Below, one piece after another: positions 24,033 to 32,874 of a stretch of DNA of 42,477 nucleotides (position 1 is the first letter of the stretch; every line of letters starts with the position of its first letter). Both the position numbers and the translations under genes were made by a program. Under the pieces are notes generated by a model. That model was not told where the DNA came from. It saw only the letters and a program-made list of their open reading frames with translations, and made no database searches. This DNA is from Candidatus Poribacteria bacterium (lineage in GTDB: Bacteria; Poribacteria; WGA-4E; B28-G17), in the NCBI GenBank assembly GCA_021162805.1, contig JAGGXZ010000183.1, forward strand, positions 1 through 42,477, given 5' to 3'.

Positions 24033-26495
24033 CTATTTTATGGCGACCTTCGTCTTAAACTGAACGCCGCTTTCATCCTCGGCGAGGATGATATATACCC
24101 CCGGAGCCACCTGCTCCCCTACCTCATTTCTGCCGTCCCAGCTTGACATCCCGGCGAGCTTCTTCACCAGCCTGCCGGTGATGTCGTATATCCTGACCTT
24201 CGAGGGTCTAAAGCTGAAGCTCACCCTCTGCCCCTTGAGGGCCGGGTTGGGGGAGACGAAGAACCTCCGCGGTTGATCCTCCTCATATTCGTATATCGAT
24301 CCGATCACCCATGCCGTCTCAACCCCCGGCAGGGAGAACTCATATCTTCCGGGTTTAGGATCATCCTCAAACCGTATCGTCCCATGCCATCTCCTATCTC
24401 CGTCCCGATCGAGTTTCACCTTCAGCCTTTGGCCCTGAGGCGTTTTACAGGTGAGCGCTGGGGTGTTCTCCAGACTCAGCGAGGAAGCCATGTTCACCGT
24501 CCAGAATCTCCTCGATAGCCTTTGAACGTCCAACAGGATGATCGGAGGGGCGGGCGGGCTGGGGGAGATCCATCTCTCGGAGATGGCCGGAACGCCCATA
24601 ATGCCGTCTCCTCCTATCGGAACGACGGCGTATCTATACCTGGGGGAGCTCTGATCGGGGAAAGGGGATTTCAGATCCACATCCATGAATACGGTTCGAT
24701 CCACGAAGCTCGTATCGGTAGGATATACCAGACCGACAAGGTCTACGTTGTCATCGGCGACGAGATCCCCGTTTCTGTCGAAAGCCCGATAGACCTCCTC
24801 CGCGCTGAATTCATCGTCACCTGAAGGCGCCCGCTTGCGAATTATCGCCACCTCCTCGATGCCCGATATATCTAGCAGTTGCCATGAGAGCTCAACAGCG
24901 CCGTTCTTCCCCTGTCGAACGATAGGCGGTGAGAGCTTGCCTGATGGTGGTTCCCCCGCATAGAGCGTCACATATTCGCCCGGACGTTCCAGATCGGGAT
25001 CGAGGTTGATCAATATGACCGTAACTCCCCTCACATCCCCTCCGAATCCCTCCACCTTTATCTGCCCCTGTTGCGATCTGGGGAAGAGATATAGGTCGGT
25101 CACCTTCGTCGAGCCGTCTGATCTGTGTGTGATCATCTTAACCCCCCATCCGTATAACCCTTTGACTTTAAGCCTATCAAGCTCCTCCGGATCGGTTATA
25201 TCTCTGGCATCAACTCTGATCCAGATCTCCCTGTGCTTGGAGTCGGGCATCAGCTCGATGTATCTGGCTCCCATATGTTCCGGCATCTCACCCTCTATGA
25301 GGCGGACTTGAGCCGGATATCTTCTTATGAAGTCCTGAGGGTGTATAGCCACAGGCGGGTATCTGCTGCCGTTTCGGTAATGTCGCCTGTCATCCCTCCT
25401 CCATGTGAAGTAGTTCCATACCGTGAACTCCTTGAAGAGATCGGCGAAGTTGATCCCCATTAAGTCCATAACCTCGACGAAATTGCCCATCCCCCTATAC
25501 GTTCCCCATGTCGTGTCCTCGAAGATCCGTTTGACCACCTTGTATGTGAATTTTTCCGTCAGAAAGATCGTCCATATGACGTCTCCGTATTCGTGCCATC
25601 CGTCGAACCGATCCAGGGGCCAGTCCGGATGTGTGAACCAGTATCTCATCTGATCGGCATAGTAGTTCGCTCCGTCCGTCTCATCCGGCTCATCCGGATC
25701 GTCCAGATCATCTCCGTCATCGACCCTGCCGCCGTCATAGACAAACGACTCAACCCATGTCGAGCATGCCTCCATGAACCATCTGGGCATCTGGAGGTTA
25801 TAGGCCATCTGAACCCCATGGAAGAACTCGTGAGCGGCTGTGGTCTGGAGATATCTGATCCCCTCGGATTTCCCGAAGAAGTTATATACTCGCGAGTTCA
25901 TGGCGAAAAAGGGTATGGCCGTGGCGGCCGTCGAGATCACCCTGCCGTACCAGTCCGGCGATGTGAAGCCGAGCCATCCTCCGGCGAAGAGGTAGATATC
26001 ATATCTGGCATCTCCGCCGTTATCCAGCACAAACAGATCGTCCAGGGGAGCTTTAAATTTCGCCAGCTCAACTTCGATGTGATATGCCCTTTCATATGCA
26101 TCGGCGCAGATCTCGACATAATCCGGCACGCCGTTTTTGGGGTTGAGATCCTCAAGTGGGACGGCATCAGGTCCCGTTGTGGTGTAATGAAGTTTGAAAT
26201 GAGGTGTCGTATAGGTCAACGGTAGAGGACCTTTTGCCCAATAGCTTCCCGGTGAGCCCGGCCGGCTGAAAAGCTCCCTGAACTCCTTCCTGATCGAGCT
26301 TGGAAGCTCGTTCCATCTCTGATAGAGGGTGAGTATATCCGATGAAAGGCACTTGACCGGCTCAGATCCGCCGGAGGGCAACCTGGAGGCGGTTCTGATC
26401 CTTTGGATCGCCATCTGAAGCGGCTCATCATCAGCAAATAAGGGCAAAGCGATGAGAAGCAGAAACGCCGAAAGTGAAACAGATCTCGATCTCAC
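24033..26495 (-). CDS. Secreted HExxH protein with FlgD-like C-terminal tail (probable type IX secretion cargo)
   Basis: About 820 residues. From a GTG at 26495 (AAGGAG 6 bases upstream) a signal peptide is seen: RSVSLSAFLLLIALPLFADD. A gluzincin-like motif AAHEFFHGVQ (HExxH at about 222-226) is followed by WFMEACSTWVES with a third-ligand Glu about 16 residues later, so zinc protease activity is plausible though unproven. The C-terminal 85 residues are a FlgD-like Ig fold: FVSPNPA, VRIYDITGRLVKKL, WDGRNEVGEQVAPGVYI. Such tails serve as sorting domains for the type IX system in many bacteria, and an SprA-like translocon lies at 35364-41396. An earlier start at 26528 is possible but puts 11 charged residues before the signal peptide. 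Confidence 0.82.
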   Translation of the reverse strand: MRSRSVSLSAFLLLIALPLFADDEPLQMAIQRIRTASRLPSGGSEPVKCLSSDILTLYQRWNELPSSIRKEFRELFSRPGSPGSYWAKGPLPLTYTTPHFKLHYTTTGPDAVPLEDLNPKNGVPDYVEICADAYERAYHIEVELAKFKAPLDDLFVLDNGGDARYDIYLFAGGWLGFTSPDWYGRVISTAATAIPFFAMNSRVYNFFGKSEGIRYLQTTAAHEFFHGVQMAYNLQMPRWFMEACSTWVESFVYDGGRVDDGDDLDDPDEPDETDGANYYADQMRYWFTHPDWPLDRFDGWHEYGDVIWTIFLTEKFTYKVVKRIFEDTTWGTYRGMGNFVEVMDLMGINFADLFKEFTVWNYFTWRRDDRRHYRNGSRYPPVAIHPQDFIRRYPAQVRLIEGEMPEHMGARYIELMPDSKHREIWIRVDARDITDPEELDRLKVKGLYGWGVKMITHRSDGSTKVTDLYLFPRSQQGQIKVEGFGGDVRGVTVILINLDPDLERPGEYVTLYAGEPPSGKLSPPIVRQGKNGAVELSWQLLDISGIEEVAIIRKRAPSGDDEFSAEEVYRAFDRNGDLVADDNVDLVGLVYPTDTSFVDRTVFMDVDLKSPFPDQSSPRYRYAVVPIGGDGIMGVPAISERWISPSPPAPPIILLDVQRLSRRFWTVNMASSLSLENTPALTCKTPQGQRLKVKLDRDGDRRWHGTIRFEDDPKPGRYEFSLPGVETAWVIGSIYEYEEDQPRRFFVSPNPALKGQRVSFSFRPSKVRIYDITGRLVKKLAGMSSWDGRNEVGEQVAPGVYIILAEDESGVQFKTKVAIK

Positions 26496-26659
26496 GCTAT
26501 TCTCCTTAAACTTCTGGCATCCCCTCACTCCGAAACGATGGAGGCTCTAATATGAGGGGTCCGCCGCGCCCCGACGGAAAAATCGTGCGGCTCGCTAATA
26601 GTGTATAATACATCGGGATATATATCAACCCGGGGGTGTATAAGAAATCCGTCGGAGGA

Positions 26660-27099
26660 TCAAGCAGCCAATATCGCCTCACCAGAAGGGATCTCACTCA
26701 GATACCTAGCCCTCAAGAACAACATCGCCTCAGCCCCTTCTCTATTCCATCTCATACCACATCCCTCTCTCTATTCCTCCGCTTCCGACAGGTAAGCCTC
26801 TCTCTGTAGAGGGCATAATTCATCCTATCCTTGTTGGTGGTGTAATACCTTATCAAATCTTGCAACGCCTTTCTCTTATGAAAGCTCCTCTGCTTCCGCT
26901 TCAGCTTCTGCAAGGAATCTATCACATCTTTCACCTTTCCATCCCAAAGGAGAGACTCCTTCTGCTTAACCCACCTCACATCCCAAAGATGCTCAACTGC
27001 ATGTGCCCAGTCCAATATCTGCGTGCAATCCACAAACAGAGAAGCTATCCTCTCCCATATCCAGCTTGAGCCCCCCTTACCTACAAAATTTTCATACAC
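26660..27099 (-). pseudogene. Decayed ISKra4-like transposase remnant
   Basis: Two frames join to one transposase end. The first (27099-26752) reads SSWIWERIASLFVDCTQILD followed by WAHAVEHLWDV, like the catalytic region of ISKra4-group transposases. The second frame, from about 26755 to the stop at 26660, reads GMRWNREGAEAMLFLRARYL, the usual C-terminus of the same family. A frameshift and several stops separate them and the N-terminal half is missing, so it is dead. The flanks show no clear terminal inverted repeats. Positions 26496-26659 hold only this remnant's edge and the upstream region of the secreted-protein gene. Confidence 0.7.
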
Positions 27100-27129
27100 C
27101 TCCGTAACTGCGAGGGCTTTTCAATGATT

Positions 27130-27174
27130 TGGTATAATCAGGCATGATAAAGGGCACACCCCTGTGCGTGCCCT
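27130..27174 (+). promoter_or_regulatory. Possible promoter and leader hairpin before the GH42-like gene
   Basis: TG-G-TATAAT at 27130-27138 is a perfect extended -10 on the plus strand with no good -35. Just downstream AGGGCAC (27151-27157) and GTGCCCT (27168-27174) form a 7-bp hairpin. If real, the mRNA would carry a 210-base leader before the start at 27354. I see no convincing gene in 27100-27353. Confidence 0.35.
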
Positions 27175-27353
27175 CGAGTCCGGCAGACACGGGGCTTATC
27201 ACTACAGCGCTGGCGAAAAGCGTTGAAAACCCCTCAGGATATATTCCTACTGTTGACTTGATTAGCTGCTGGACGTATAATTCTACCGGAGGCAATCTGA
27301 AGCTGTCTTGTGATATATCGTTCTCCGGTTCATAACGCCGAGGAGGAGCGTCC

Positions 27354-29933
27354 ATGATCACGCTTCTTTTAACCACTTTGTTTCTCTCCTCCCAGACCTA
27401 TCAGCGTCTGGAACCCGGTGTATGGTATCTCCGCATCACCAATCCGCCCGGAACGGGACATAAGCTGTGCGTGAGGGTTTATTTCAATCCCAATCGTCCG
27501 CCATGGTGGGGTGATGTACTTTACCTCGCTCGGGATGGCGAATACGGCGAGCCCCCTCCAAAGGGTAGATGGATAAATCCCGGGGAGAGGAGCGATTGGG
27601 TCGACCTCGGCCCTCATATGAGCAGATCGCCCCTTTTCAGCGGTTCGCCCTGTTATCTCTCTCCCGTGTTCTTAGGTGCTATGACGGCGCCCAGCTCAGA
27701 TGTCCTTCATATCATCGTTGAAATCGCCAGAGGAGAGGATAAACGGCTCGCTCGCAGGATCGAGATTCAGGATCCCCATCCTACGTTTATCGGCTATTCG
27801 ACATGGCTCGGCAGACCTCCGAAACTGCCCACGCTGGGCCTCTTGATCCCTGTCGATCCATCCATAAGTGAGAGGGTCTACACCCTTGAGGAAGCGGCGG
27901 AGCAACAGTTGAAATGGATCGAAAGTTACGGGGAACATCCGGGTATGCCTGAGAAAATCCATTTCATCTGTCATCAGGCACAGATAGCCTTTGAAAATCC
28001 GACCCGGCTACAGAGAATGCAGACGGAGATACTTAGACGACTCGGATACAATAATCTGACACAATACGCATCCGATAGGAGGGATATAGAGGCGATCGAG
28101 GCGCTTGGCGTCAAGCCGATCCCGGCTAAGATCGTGGGTAGAGGGGATTTAGCAAGGGTATCCGATGAGTTGAAACGCTCCGGCCTCTGGGATTACGTCA
28201 GGTTTGTCAATTTCGGGGACGAGATCGAGTTATCCCTCAGTATGTCACCCGAGGAGCAGGACGCGGCCTTCGTTTCCTACCTGAGGGAACGGAGCTTCGA
28301 TCCGCTCGATTTCGTTCGACCGGAGGATGAGGAGGCTGCCAAAGCGGTGCCGCCTGAGGAGCGATGGAGGTTCGTACATCTGGGTGGGCCGCTCCCGCCC
28401 GAAAAGCCCAAGTTGTTTTATGAGGCAGCCGTGTTTCGATATCGGCTTTGGACGCGGGAGCTATCCAGGATAACCGAACAGGCCAGAAGATGTCTCCCTG
28501 CCGGGGTTCAAACGGGGGCCAACTACAGCCCGCATCTCTCAGTCTGGCCCGATGTGCGCAAGTGGATCGATATGTTCAGGGATGGCGGGATGACGATGCC
28601 GTGGTCAGAGGATTGGTGGTGGCAGGTGCCGGAACCTACACCTCAGAGCTACGGTTTTCTCCTCGACGCCCTGCGCCATGCTGCCGATTATTATAATTCG
28701 CCTTTCTGTTTCTACACCATTCCGGACCCCGGTGAGACGGCGGAACATTTCCTCAGGATGAACTATTTCGCTTTGGGACATCAGGCTAAGGTGATAGATC
28801 ATTTTTGCATCTACCATCAGGCTTTCGGGACATGTGATTACATAGACTTCTACATGAGCAAAGATACCTTCCGAGCGATTCATCGTATAACGGGGGACGT
28901 GAAAAGGATTGATGAGAGGCTCTATCAAGCTCGCATGCGCCCGGCGGATGTCGCTATTCTGCTTTCCATCGCCTCGGACGTGTGGGATACGGAGGATCTG
29001 CTGGCCGATCCTCAGCAGAAACATGATGATCGCCTCTATTGGGCTCAATTGAACGTGGACAATCACGAGCGTAAGGCGATCTGGCTCGCCCTGCGCCACG
29101 CGCAATATCCCGTTGACCTGATAACGGATGAGGATATAGTCGACGGAATGCTCGACCGTTATAAGGTCCTCTATATGGTGGGCCAGGAGCTGTTGGAGGA
29201 TGCGGTCCCCAATCTGGTGAGATGGGTGCAAAACGGCGGAGTTCTGGTCGCTGAGGGTGGAGGCGGCCTGCTGAACCAATACCGTTTGCCCATAAAGCGC
29301 ATGTATGAGCTTTATGGGCTGAGGGAGGCGAGGCTGGAACGTCCTATACGCTCTATACGTCCTAAGTCCGACCTGCCGGGGATGAAACCGCTGGATACCA
29401 TATATCTCAGCGGTGAGCTTTCCGAAACACTGGAGAGGTTGCCCGTTCTCTGTTATAAGCATATCCTCATCCCCTCGTCTGAGGCTCAGGTGGTCGGTAG
29501 GTATGACGATGGATCGGCCGCGTGTATAATACATCAGGTCGGGAAGGGACGGACGCTGTTGTTAGGAGGGTTGATGGGGCTCGCCTATCTTTGTCCCGCG
29601 ATGATCAGGAGGGGAGGGGATCTGCCCGAGAATTTCCCGGAGGATGTGAGACGATTCATCACATGGCCTCTTCGGCGGGCGGACGTCCGGAGATATGTGG
29701 TAACTTCTGATCCGCTGGTGGAGGCCACGCTTCAGGAAGGCCCTTGTGGGCCGATCGTCACGCTTATCAGCTTCAGAAGTAAACCGGTGAGCGTGAGTGT
29801 AAGGCTGATCGGACTGCCTCAGGCGACCAGCGTTCTCAGCGTGCGTCGTGGCCCTCTGCCGATTCGGCGTAAGGAGGGCATCCCTGAGGTGGAGCTGGTC
29901 GTGGATCAGGGTGATTTTCTGGTGGTTGATTAG
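27354..29933 (+). CDS. Secreted beta-galactosidase-like (GH42-type) glycoside hydrolase
   Basis: An 859-residue protein with a short signal peptide (MITLLLTTLFLSSQT). The N-terminal ~170 residues look like a beta-sandwich. The central part (about 190-510) has the pattern of a TIM-barrel with Trp/Tyr-rich strand ends (PWSEDWWWQVPEP). Residues about 535-650 resemble the class I glutamine-amidotransferase-like trimerisation domain of GH42: DVAILLSIASDVWD, YPVDLITDEDIVDG and LVRWVQNGGVLVAEGGGGLL. A small C-terminal beta-domain ends it. I cannot assign catalytic glutamates safely, so the exact family is open. AGGAGG lies 7 bases before the ATG. First gene of a plus-strand saccharide cluster. Confidence 0.75.
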   Translation: MITLLLTTLFLSSQTYQRLEPGVWYLRITNPPGTGHKLCVRVYFNPNRPPWWGDVLYLARDGEYGEPPPKGRWINPGERSDWVDLGPHMSRSPLFSGSPCYLSPVFLGAMTAPSSDVLHIIVEIARGEDKRLARRIEIQDPHPTFIGYSTWLGRPPKLPTLGLLIPVDPSISERVYTLEEAAEQQLKWIESYGEHPGMPEKIHFICHQAQIAFENPTRLQRMQTEILRRLGYNNLTQYASDRRDIEAIEALGVKPIPAKIVGRGDLARVSDELKRSGLWDYVRFVNFGDEIELSLSMSPEEQDAAFVSYLRERSFDPLDFVRPEDEEAAKAVPPEERWRFVHLGGPLPPEKPKLFYEAAVFRYRLWTRELSRITEQARRCLPAGVQTGANYSPHLSVWPDVRKWIDMFRDGGMTMPWSEDWWWQVPEPTPQSYGFLLDALRHAADYYNSPFCFYTIPDPGETAEHFLRMNYFALGHQAKVIDHFCIYHQAFGTCDYIDFYMSKDTFRAIHRITGDVKRIDERLYQARMRPADVAILLSIASDVWDTEDLLADPQQKHDDRLYWAQLNVDNHERKAIWLALRHAQYPVDLITDEDIVDGMLDRYKVLYMVGQELLEDAVPNLVRWVQNGGVLVAEGGGGLLNQYRLPIKRMYELYGLREARLERPIRSIRPKSDLPGMKPLDTIYLSGELSETLERLPVLCYKHILIPSSEAQVVGRYDDGSAACIIHQVGKGRTLLLGGLMGLAYLCPAMIRRGGDLPENFPEDVRRFITWPLRRADVRRYVVTSDPLVEATLQEGPCGPIVTLISFRSKPVSVSVRLIGLPQATSVLSVRRGPLPIRRKEGIPEVELVVDQGDFLVVD

Positions 29934-30057
29934 ACGTCCAAAGTTCAACGGCCGACGTCCAACGTCGAAGCAAGGAACGAGGAAATGGGTGTGGCGTTTA
30001 TCTATGAATGGGAAACCGGAGACGGGAGACCGGGAGAAAAGATGTAGTCCGGTCTCC
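29932..30057. repeat. Intergenic repeats after the GH42-like gene (decayed direct repeat plus hairpin, copy C)
   Basis: GACGTCCAAAGT (from 29932) recurs as GACGTCCAACGT about 20 bases later, a decayed tandem unit. At 30025-30033 GGAGACCGG and at 30049-30057 CCGGTCTCC form a perfect 9-bp hairpin with a 15-base loop. The preceding GGGAAACCGGAGACGGGAG is a relative of the purine-rich repeat found at 9568, 11229 and 32821. There is no U-run after the hairpin, so it is not a standard terminator. No gene is seen in 29934-30148. Confidence 0.6.
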
Positions 30058-30148
30058 TTGCAGCACTGGGAAATAAGCATTTCTACCCCTTCAAATCCTT
30101 GCTCCACTCTGCGATAATATGAGCGAAATAAAATATGGAGGTGAAACT

Positions 30149-31339
30149 ATGGGAATCAGCTTGGGTTTAGTGGGACTCGGGGCTTTCGGCTCGGCCTTCG
30201 TAAGGCTTTTCAAGGCACATCCGCTCGTGGACAGGATAGGGCTTTGCGACCTCGAGCCGGATAGGGTTAGAAGGTTCGCCGAAGACCCATCTTTACAGGA
30301 CAAATTCAATCCCTCGGATGCCTACTACTCTTTCGACGACATCCTTAAAGCCGATTTCGACGCCCTCGTCATTATCACACAGCCGTGGTTACATGCCGAG
30401 CAGGCGGTGAGGGCGATGGAGGCCGGCAAACATGTCTACAGCGCCGTTCCCGTCGTGATGTTGCCGGACGGTGATGAGATCCTCGACTGGTGCGATAAGA
30501 TCATAGAGACATGCAGAAAAACGGGCATGCTCTATATGCTCGGCGAGACCACGTACTACAGACCACAAACCATGTATTGCCGTAGAAGAGCGGCGGAAGG
30601 GGCGTTCGGCGAGTTCGTCTTCGCCGAAGGCGAATACTTCCACGACATAGAACATGGGCTCAGAGAGGTCGCCCGAAGGAGGCTTTCGGGCAAGGCCGGC
30701 AGGGAGTGGCTTGAGAGGAGAAAGAGATATATGGAACGGGGCATAATCGGGGGGCCCATGCATTATCCCACCCATTCGGTCTCCGGACCGATGTCCGTCA
30801 TGAAGGCGCACGCGAAGAAGGTGTGCGCATGGGGATGGAAGCCGGAAAGATATGAAGGATATATGTCCGATGAGGCAGCCTTCGCCGATGAGACTGCCCT
30901 CTTCTACATGAGCAACGGCGCTACCATGAGGATATGCGAGTATCGCAAGATCGGCCTTCCGGGCAGGGAGATGTTCAACATCTACGGGACAAAGGGATGT
31001 TTCTACGGGGCTGATCCAGGCTGGGGCGAGAACAAATGGTTCGACCTTCACGGATATACCGTCATCAGCGTGGAGGAGATGCGAGATCCGCTGCCTGAGG
31101 AGGTCGTGGAGGCGTTTCAGGAAGCAGGGGGAGGAAGGAGCATCTACGGCGGGCACGGCGGCTCACACGCCTATCTGGTGCATGAGTTCGTGGATGCCGT
31201 CGCTCATGAGCGGCTGCCAGCGGTCAACGCATGGGAGGCGGTCAGATATATGGCTGCGGGCGTCATGGCCCATAAATCCGCTCTGAGGGACGGTGAGGTG
31301 TTGGAGGTCCCCGACTGGGGAGATCCACCCGAAGATTGA
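30149..31339 (+). CDS. Gfo/Idh/MocA-family oxidoreductase
   Basis: About 396 residues. The N-terminal Rossmann fold has GLVGLGAFGSAFVRLFKAHP and an acidic LCDLEPDR at the end of strand 2, indicating NAD preference. Next come the ITQPWLHAEQAVRAMEAGKHVYSAVP segment (in part: WLHAEQAVRAMEAGKHV), where family members carry E-K-P near the nicotinamide but this one has SAVP, and the C-terminal alpha/beta domain with GGPMHYPTHS. Known role: NAD(P)-dependent oxidation or reduction of sugars, inositols and related compounds. The ATG at 30149 has GGAGG 7 bases upstream; the frame opens 10 codons earlier. Followed at once by the PIG-L gene. Confidence 0.9.
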   Translation: MGISLGLVGLGAFGSAFVRLFKAHPLVDRIGLCDLEPDRVRRFAEDPSLQDKFNPSDAYYSFDDILKADFDALVIITQPWLHAEQAVRAMEAGKHVYSAVPVVMLPDGDEILDWCDKIIETCRKTGMLYMLGETTYYRPQTMYCRRRAAEGAFGEFVFAEGEYFHDIEHGLREVARRRLSGKAGREWLERRKRYMERGIIGGPMHYPTHSVSGPMSVMKAHAKKVCAWGWKPERYEGYMSDEAAFADETALFYMSNGATMRICEYRKIGLPGREMFNIYGTKGCFYGADPGWGENKWFDLHGYTVISVEEMRDPLPEEVVEAFQEAGGGRSIYGGHGGSHAYLVHEFVDAVAHERLPAVNAWEAVRYMAAGVMAHKSALRDGEVLEVPDWGDPPED

Positions 31340-31359
31340 TCAAACGGTGGGTGATGGCG

Positions 31360-32109
31360 ATGTCTGGGGGGAAGCTTAAGATTCTTGTCTGTGGAGCCCA
31401 TCCGGACGATCCCGAGACAGGATGTGGCGGCACCATGGCCCTATACTCCGAGCAGGGCCATGAGGTCGTGGCAGTTTACCTCACAAGGGGCGAGGCCGGG
31501 ATCGCCGGCAAATCCCATCAGGAGGCCTCCGAGATCCGAACGAGAGAGGCGTTGAAGGCCTGTGAGATATTGGGCTGCAGGGCGATCTTCGTCGGCCAGA
31601 TCAACGGAAGCTGCGAGCTGAACTCCGATCGGTATGCCGAATTCCAGGCGATTATCGAGAGGGAAAATCCTGATGTCATCTTCACCCACTGGCCCATAGA
31701 CACCCATAGGGATCACCGGATCTGTTCGCTCCTCACGTACGATGCCTGGTTGAGATCAGGTAAGAAGGCGGCCCTCTACTACTACGAGGTCATGACGGGA
31801 AGCCAAACCCAGAATTTCCATCCGACCGACTATGTGGATATAACGGAGGTGAGGGAGAAAAAACGTGCCGCCTGCCTCGCACACGTTAGCCAAGGGGTAG
31901 AGTCCTGGTATGACAGGTCTCACGGCAGGATGGAGGAGTTCAGGGGGATGGAGTGTGGCTGCAGATTCGCCGAGGCCTTCGTGAGGCACGTCCAGAGCCG
32001 TCAGGCGGTTTTGCCAAATTATGAGAAAAAAGGGGGTAGAAATGAGGATAATCCTATGTCTTACGTTGACAGCCCTCAGCCTGATGATCGTGGCGTCAGG
32101 CTGGGCTGA
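31360..32109 (+). CDS. PIG-L/LmbE-family deacetylase
   Basis: About 249 residues. The zinc motif is AHPDDPETGCGGTMAL (His-Pro-Asp-Asp near the N-terminus), with the third ligand in HWPIDTHRDHR (HxxD/H pattern). Known role: zinc-dependent removal of N-acetyl groups from GlcNAc-type sugars such as GlcNAc-PI, mycothiol or bacillithiol precursors. Start chosen at the ATG 31360 behind GGTGGGTG; a TTG at 31336 would overlap the oxidoreductase stop. The last 30 residues read through into the LamG gene's signal-peptide region (68-base overlap) and look non-conserved, so the gene may have lost its original stop. Confidence 0.88.
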   Translation: MSGGKLKILVCGAHPDDPETGCGGTMALYSEQGHEVVAVYLTRGEAGIAGKSHQEASEIRTREALKACEILGCRAIFVGQINGSCELNSDRYAEFQAIIERENPDVIFTHWPIDTHRDHRICSLLTYDAWLRSGKKAALYYYEVMTGSQTQNFHPTDYVDITEVREKKRAACLAHVSQGVESWYDRSHGRMEEFRGMECGCRFAEAFVRHVQSRQAVLPNYEKKGGRNEDNPMSYVDSPQPDDRGVRLG

Positions 32110-32812
32110 GATCGACCCGAAGACCATCGTGGGGCTTTGGCTCTTCGATGAGGGGGCGGGCAAGGAGGCCTTGGATAGCTCAGGCAATAAGCACGACGCT
32201 ATCCTGAAGGACGGAGCGCCGAACTGGGTTAACGGGAAATACGGCAAGGCGTTTGAGTTCACGGGGGTGGAGTACTTCGAGATACAGAATTCGGCTGTGG
32301 AGCTCTCATTCGGCGGAACGAAACCTTTCTCCATCACCGCTTGGGTGAAGAGCCAGGGCGGGGGATATGTCGTCACCAAGTTCAACCGCCACATAATAGG
32401 CGAGTATATCCTATCCATCGAAGGTGGCGGCACTGTCACGTTCCACAGGGAAGTCGCACCATGGGGGTTAAGCGGCACGAAACCGGTGACGCCCGGCGAG
32501 TTCTCCCACGTCGCCATAACATATGATGGCGAGAAGATGAGGATATATGTTGACGGCGAGCTCGATGTCGAACAGAAACGAGACGCCCAGAATACAGATA
32601 CCGTCACGCCCGTTCTCATCGGCGGTCGGTTTAAAGACGGCAAGCCCGATCCGGATAGCCGCTTCAGAGGCGCTCTGGACGAGGTGGCCATCTTCAACGT
32701 GGCCCTCAGCAAAGAGCAAATCAAGGAGGTTATGGGAGGGCTGGCACCCACAAAGGCGGTCTCCGTCTACGGCAAGCTGACCACCACATGGGGGCGGATT
32801 AAAGGGGATTAG
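32042..32812 (+). CDS. Secreted LamG (concanavalin A-like) domain protein
   Basis: 256 residues. A clear signal peptide: MRIILCLTLTALSLMIVASG-WA. One LamG/Con A-like jelly roll fills the rest: VGLWLFDEGAGKEALDSSGN, AITYDGEKMRIYVDGELDVE and RGALDEVAIFNVALSKEQI are the standard strands. A short C-terminal tail ends KLTTTWGRIKGD, of a kind recurrent in Poribacteria-like LamG proteins. Known role: extracellular carbohydrate or protein binding. The ATG at 32042 behind AAGGGGGTAG is chosen over the frame start at 32021. Last gene of the plus-strand cluster. Confidence 0.88.
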   Translation: MRIILCLTLTALSLMIVASGWAEIDPKTIVGLWLFDEGAGKEALDSSGNKHDAILKDGAPNWVNGKYGKAFEFTGVEYFEIQNSAVELSFGGTKPFSITAWVKSQGGGYVVTKFNRHIIGEYILSIEGGGTVTFHREVAPWGLSGTKPVTPGEFSHVAITYDGEKMRIYVDGELDVEQKRDAQNTDTVTPVLIGGRFKDGKPDPDSRFRGALDEVAIFNVALSKEQIKEVMGGLAPTKAVSVYGKLTTTWGRIKGD

Positions 32813-32820
32813 AATTCAAG

Positions 32821-32874
32821 GGATGAAAGACAGGAGTCCGGAGTTTTCCCTCTTTCATCTCCTGTCTCTCATCC
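32821..32874. terminator. Bidirectional hairpin between convergent genes (repeat copy D)
   Basis: GGATGAAAGACAGGAG (32821-32836) and CTCCTGTCTCTCATCC (32859-32874) pair over 16 bases with a single mismatch. The hairpin lies between the ends of the plus-strand LamG gene (32812) and the minus-strand glycosyltransferase gene (32855), its right arm covering the latter's last codons and stop. It can end transcription from both sides, though the loop holds TTTT rather than a U-run following the stem. The sequence belongs to the purine-rich repeat family also at 9568 and 11229. Confidence 0.6.

Noticed and set aside
27092-27376. 94-residue minus-strand frame upstream of the transposase remnant
   Set aside because: It has no motif I recognise and could be either decayed transposon sequence or noise; not listed as a gene.
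28605-29534. 309-residue minus-strand frame inside the GH42-like gene
   Set aside because: No domain, His/Arg-rich shadow of an intact plus-strand gene.
26603-29535. Shared 14-mer GTGTATAATACATC near 26603 and 29522
   Set aside because: The second copy is inside the GH42-like coding sequence and no longer similarity surrounds it; most likely chance.
31756-32751. 331-residue minus-strand frame across the PIG-L and LamG genes
   Set aside because: It is a shadow of two genes with clear signal peptide and domain motifs on the plus strand.
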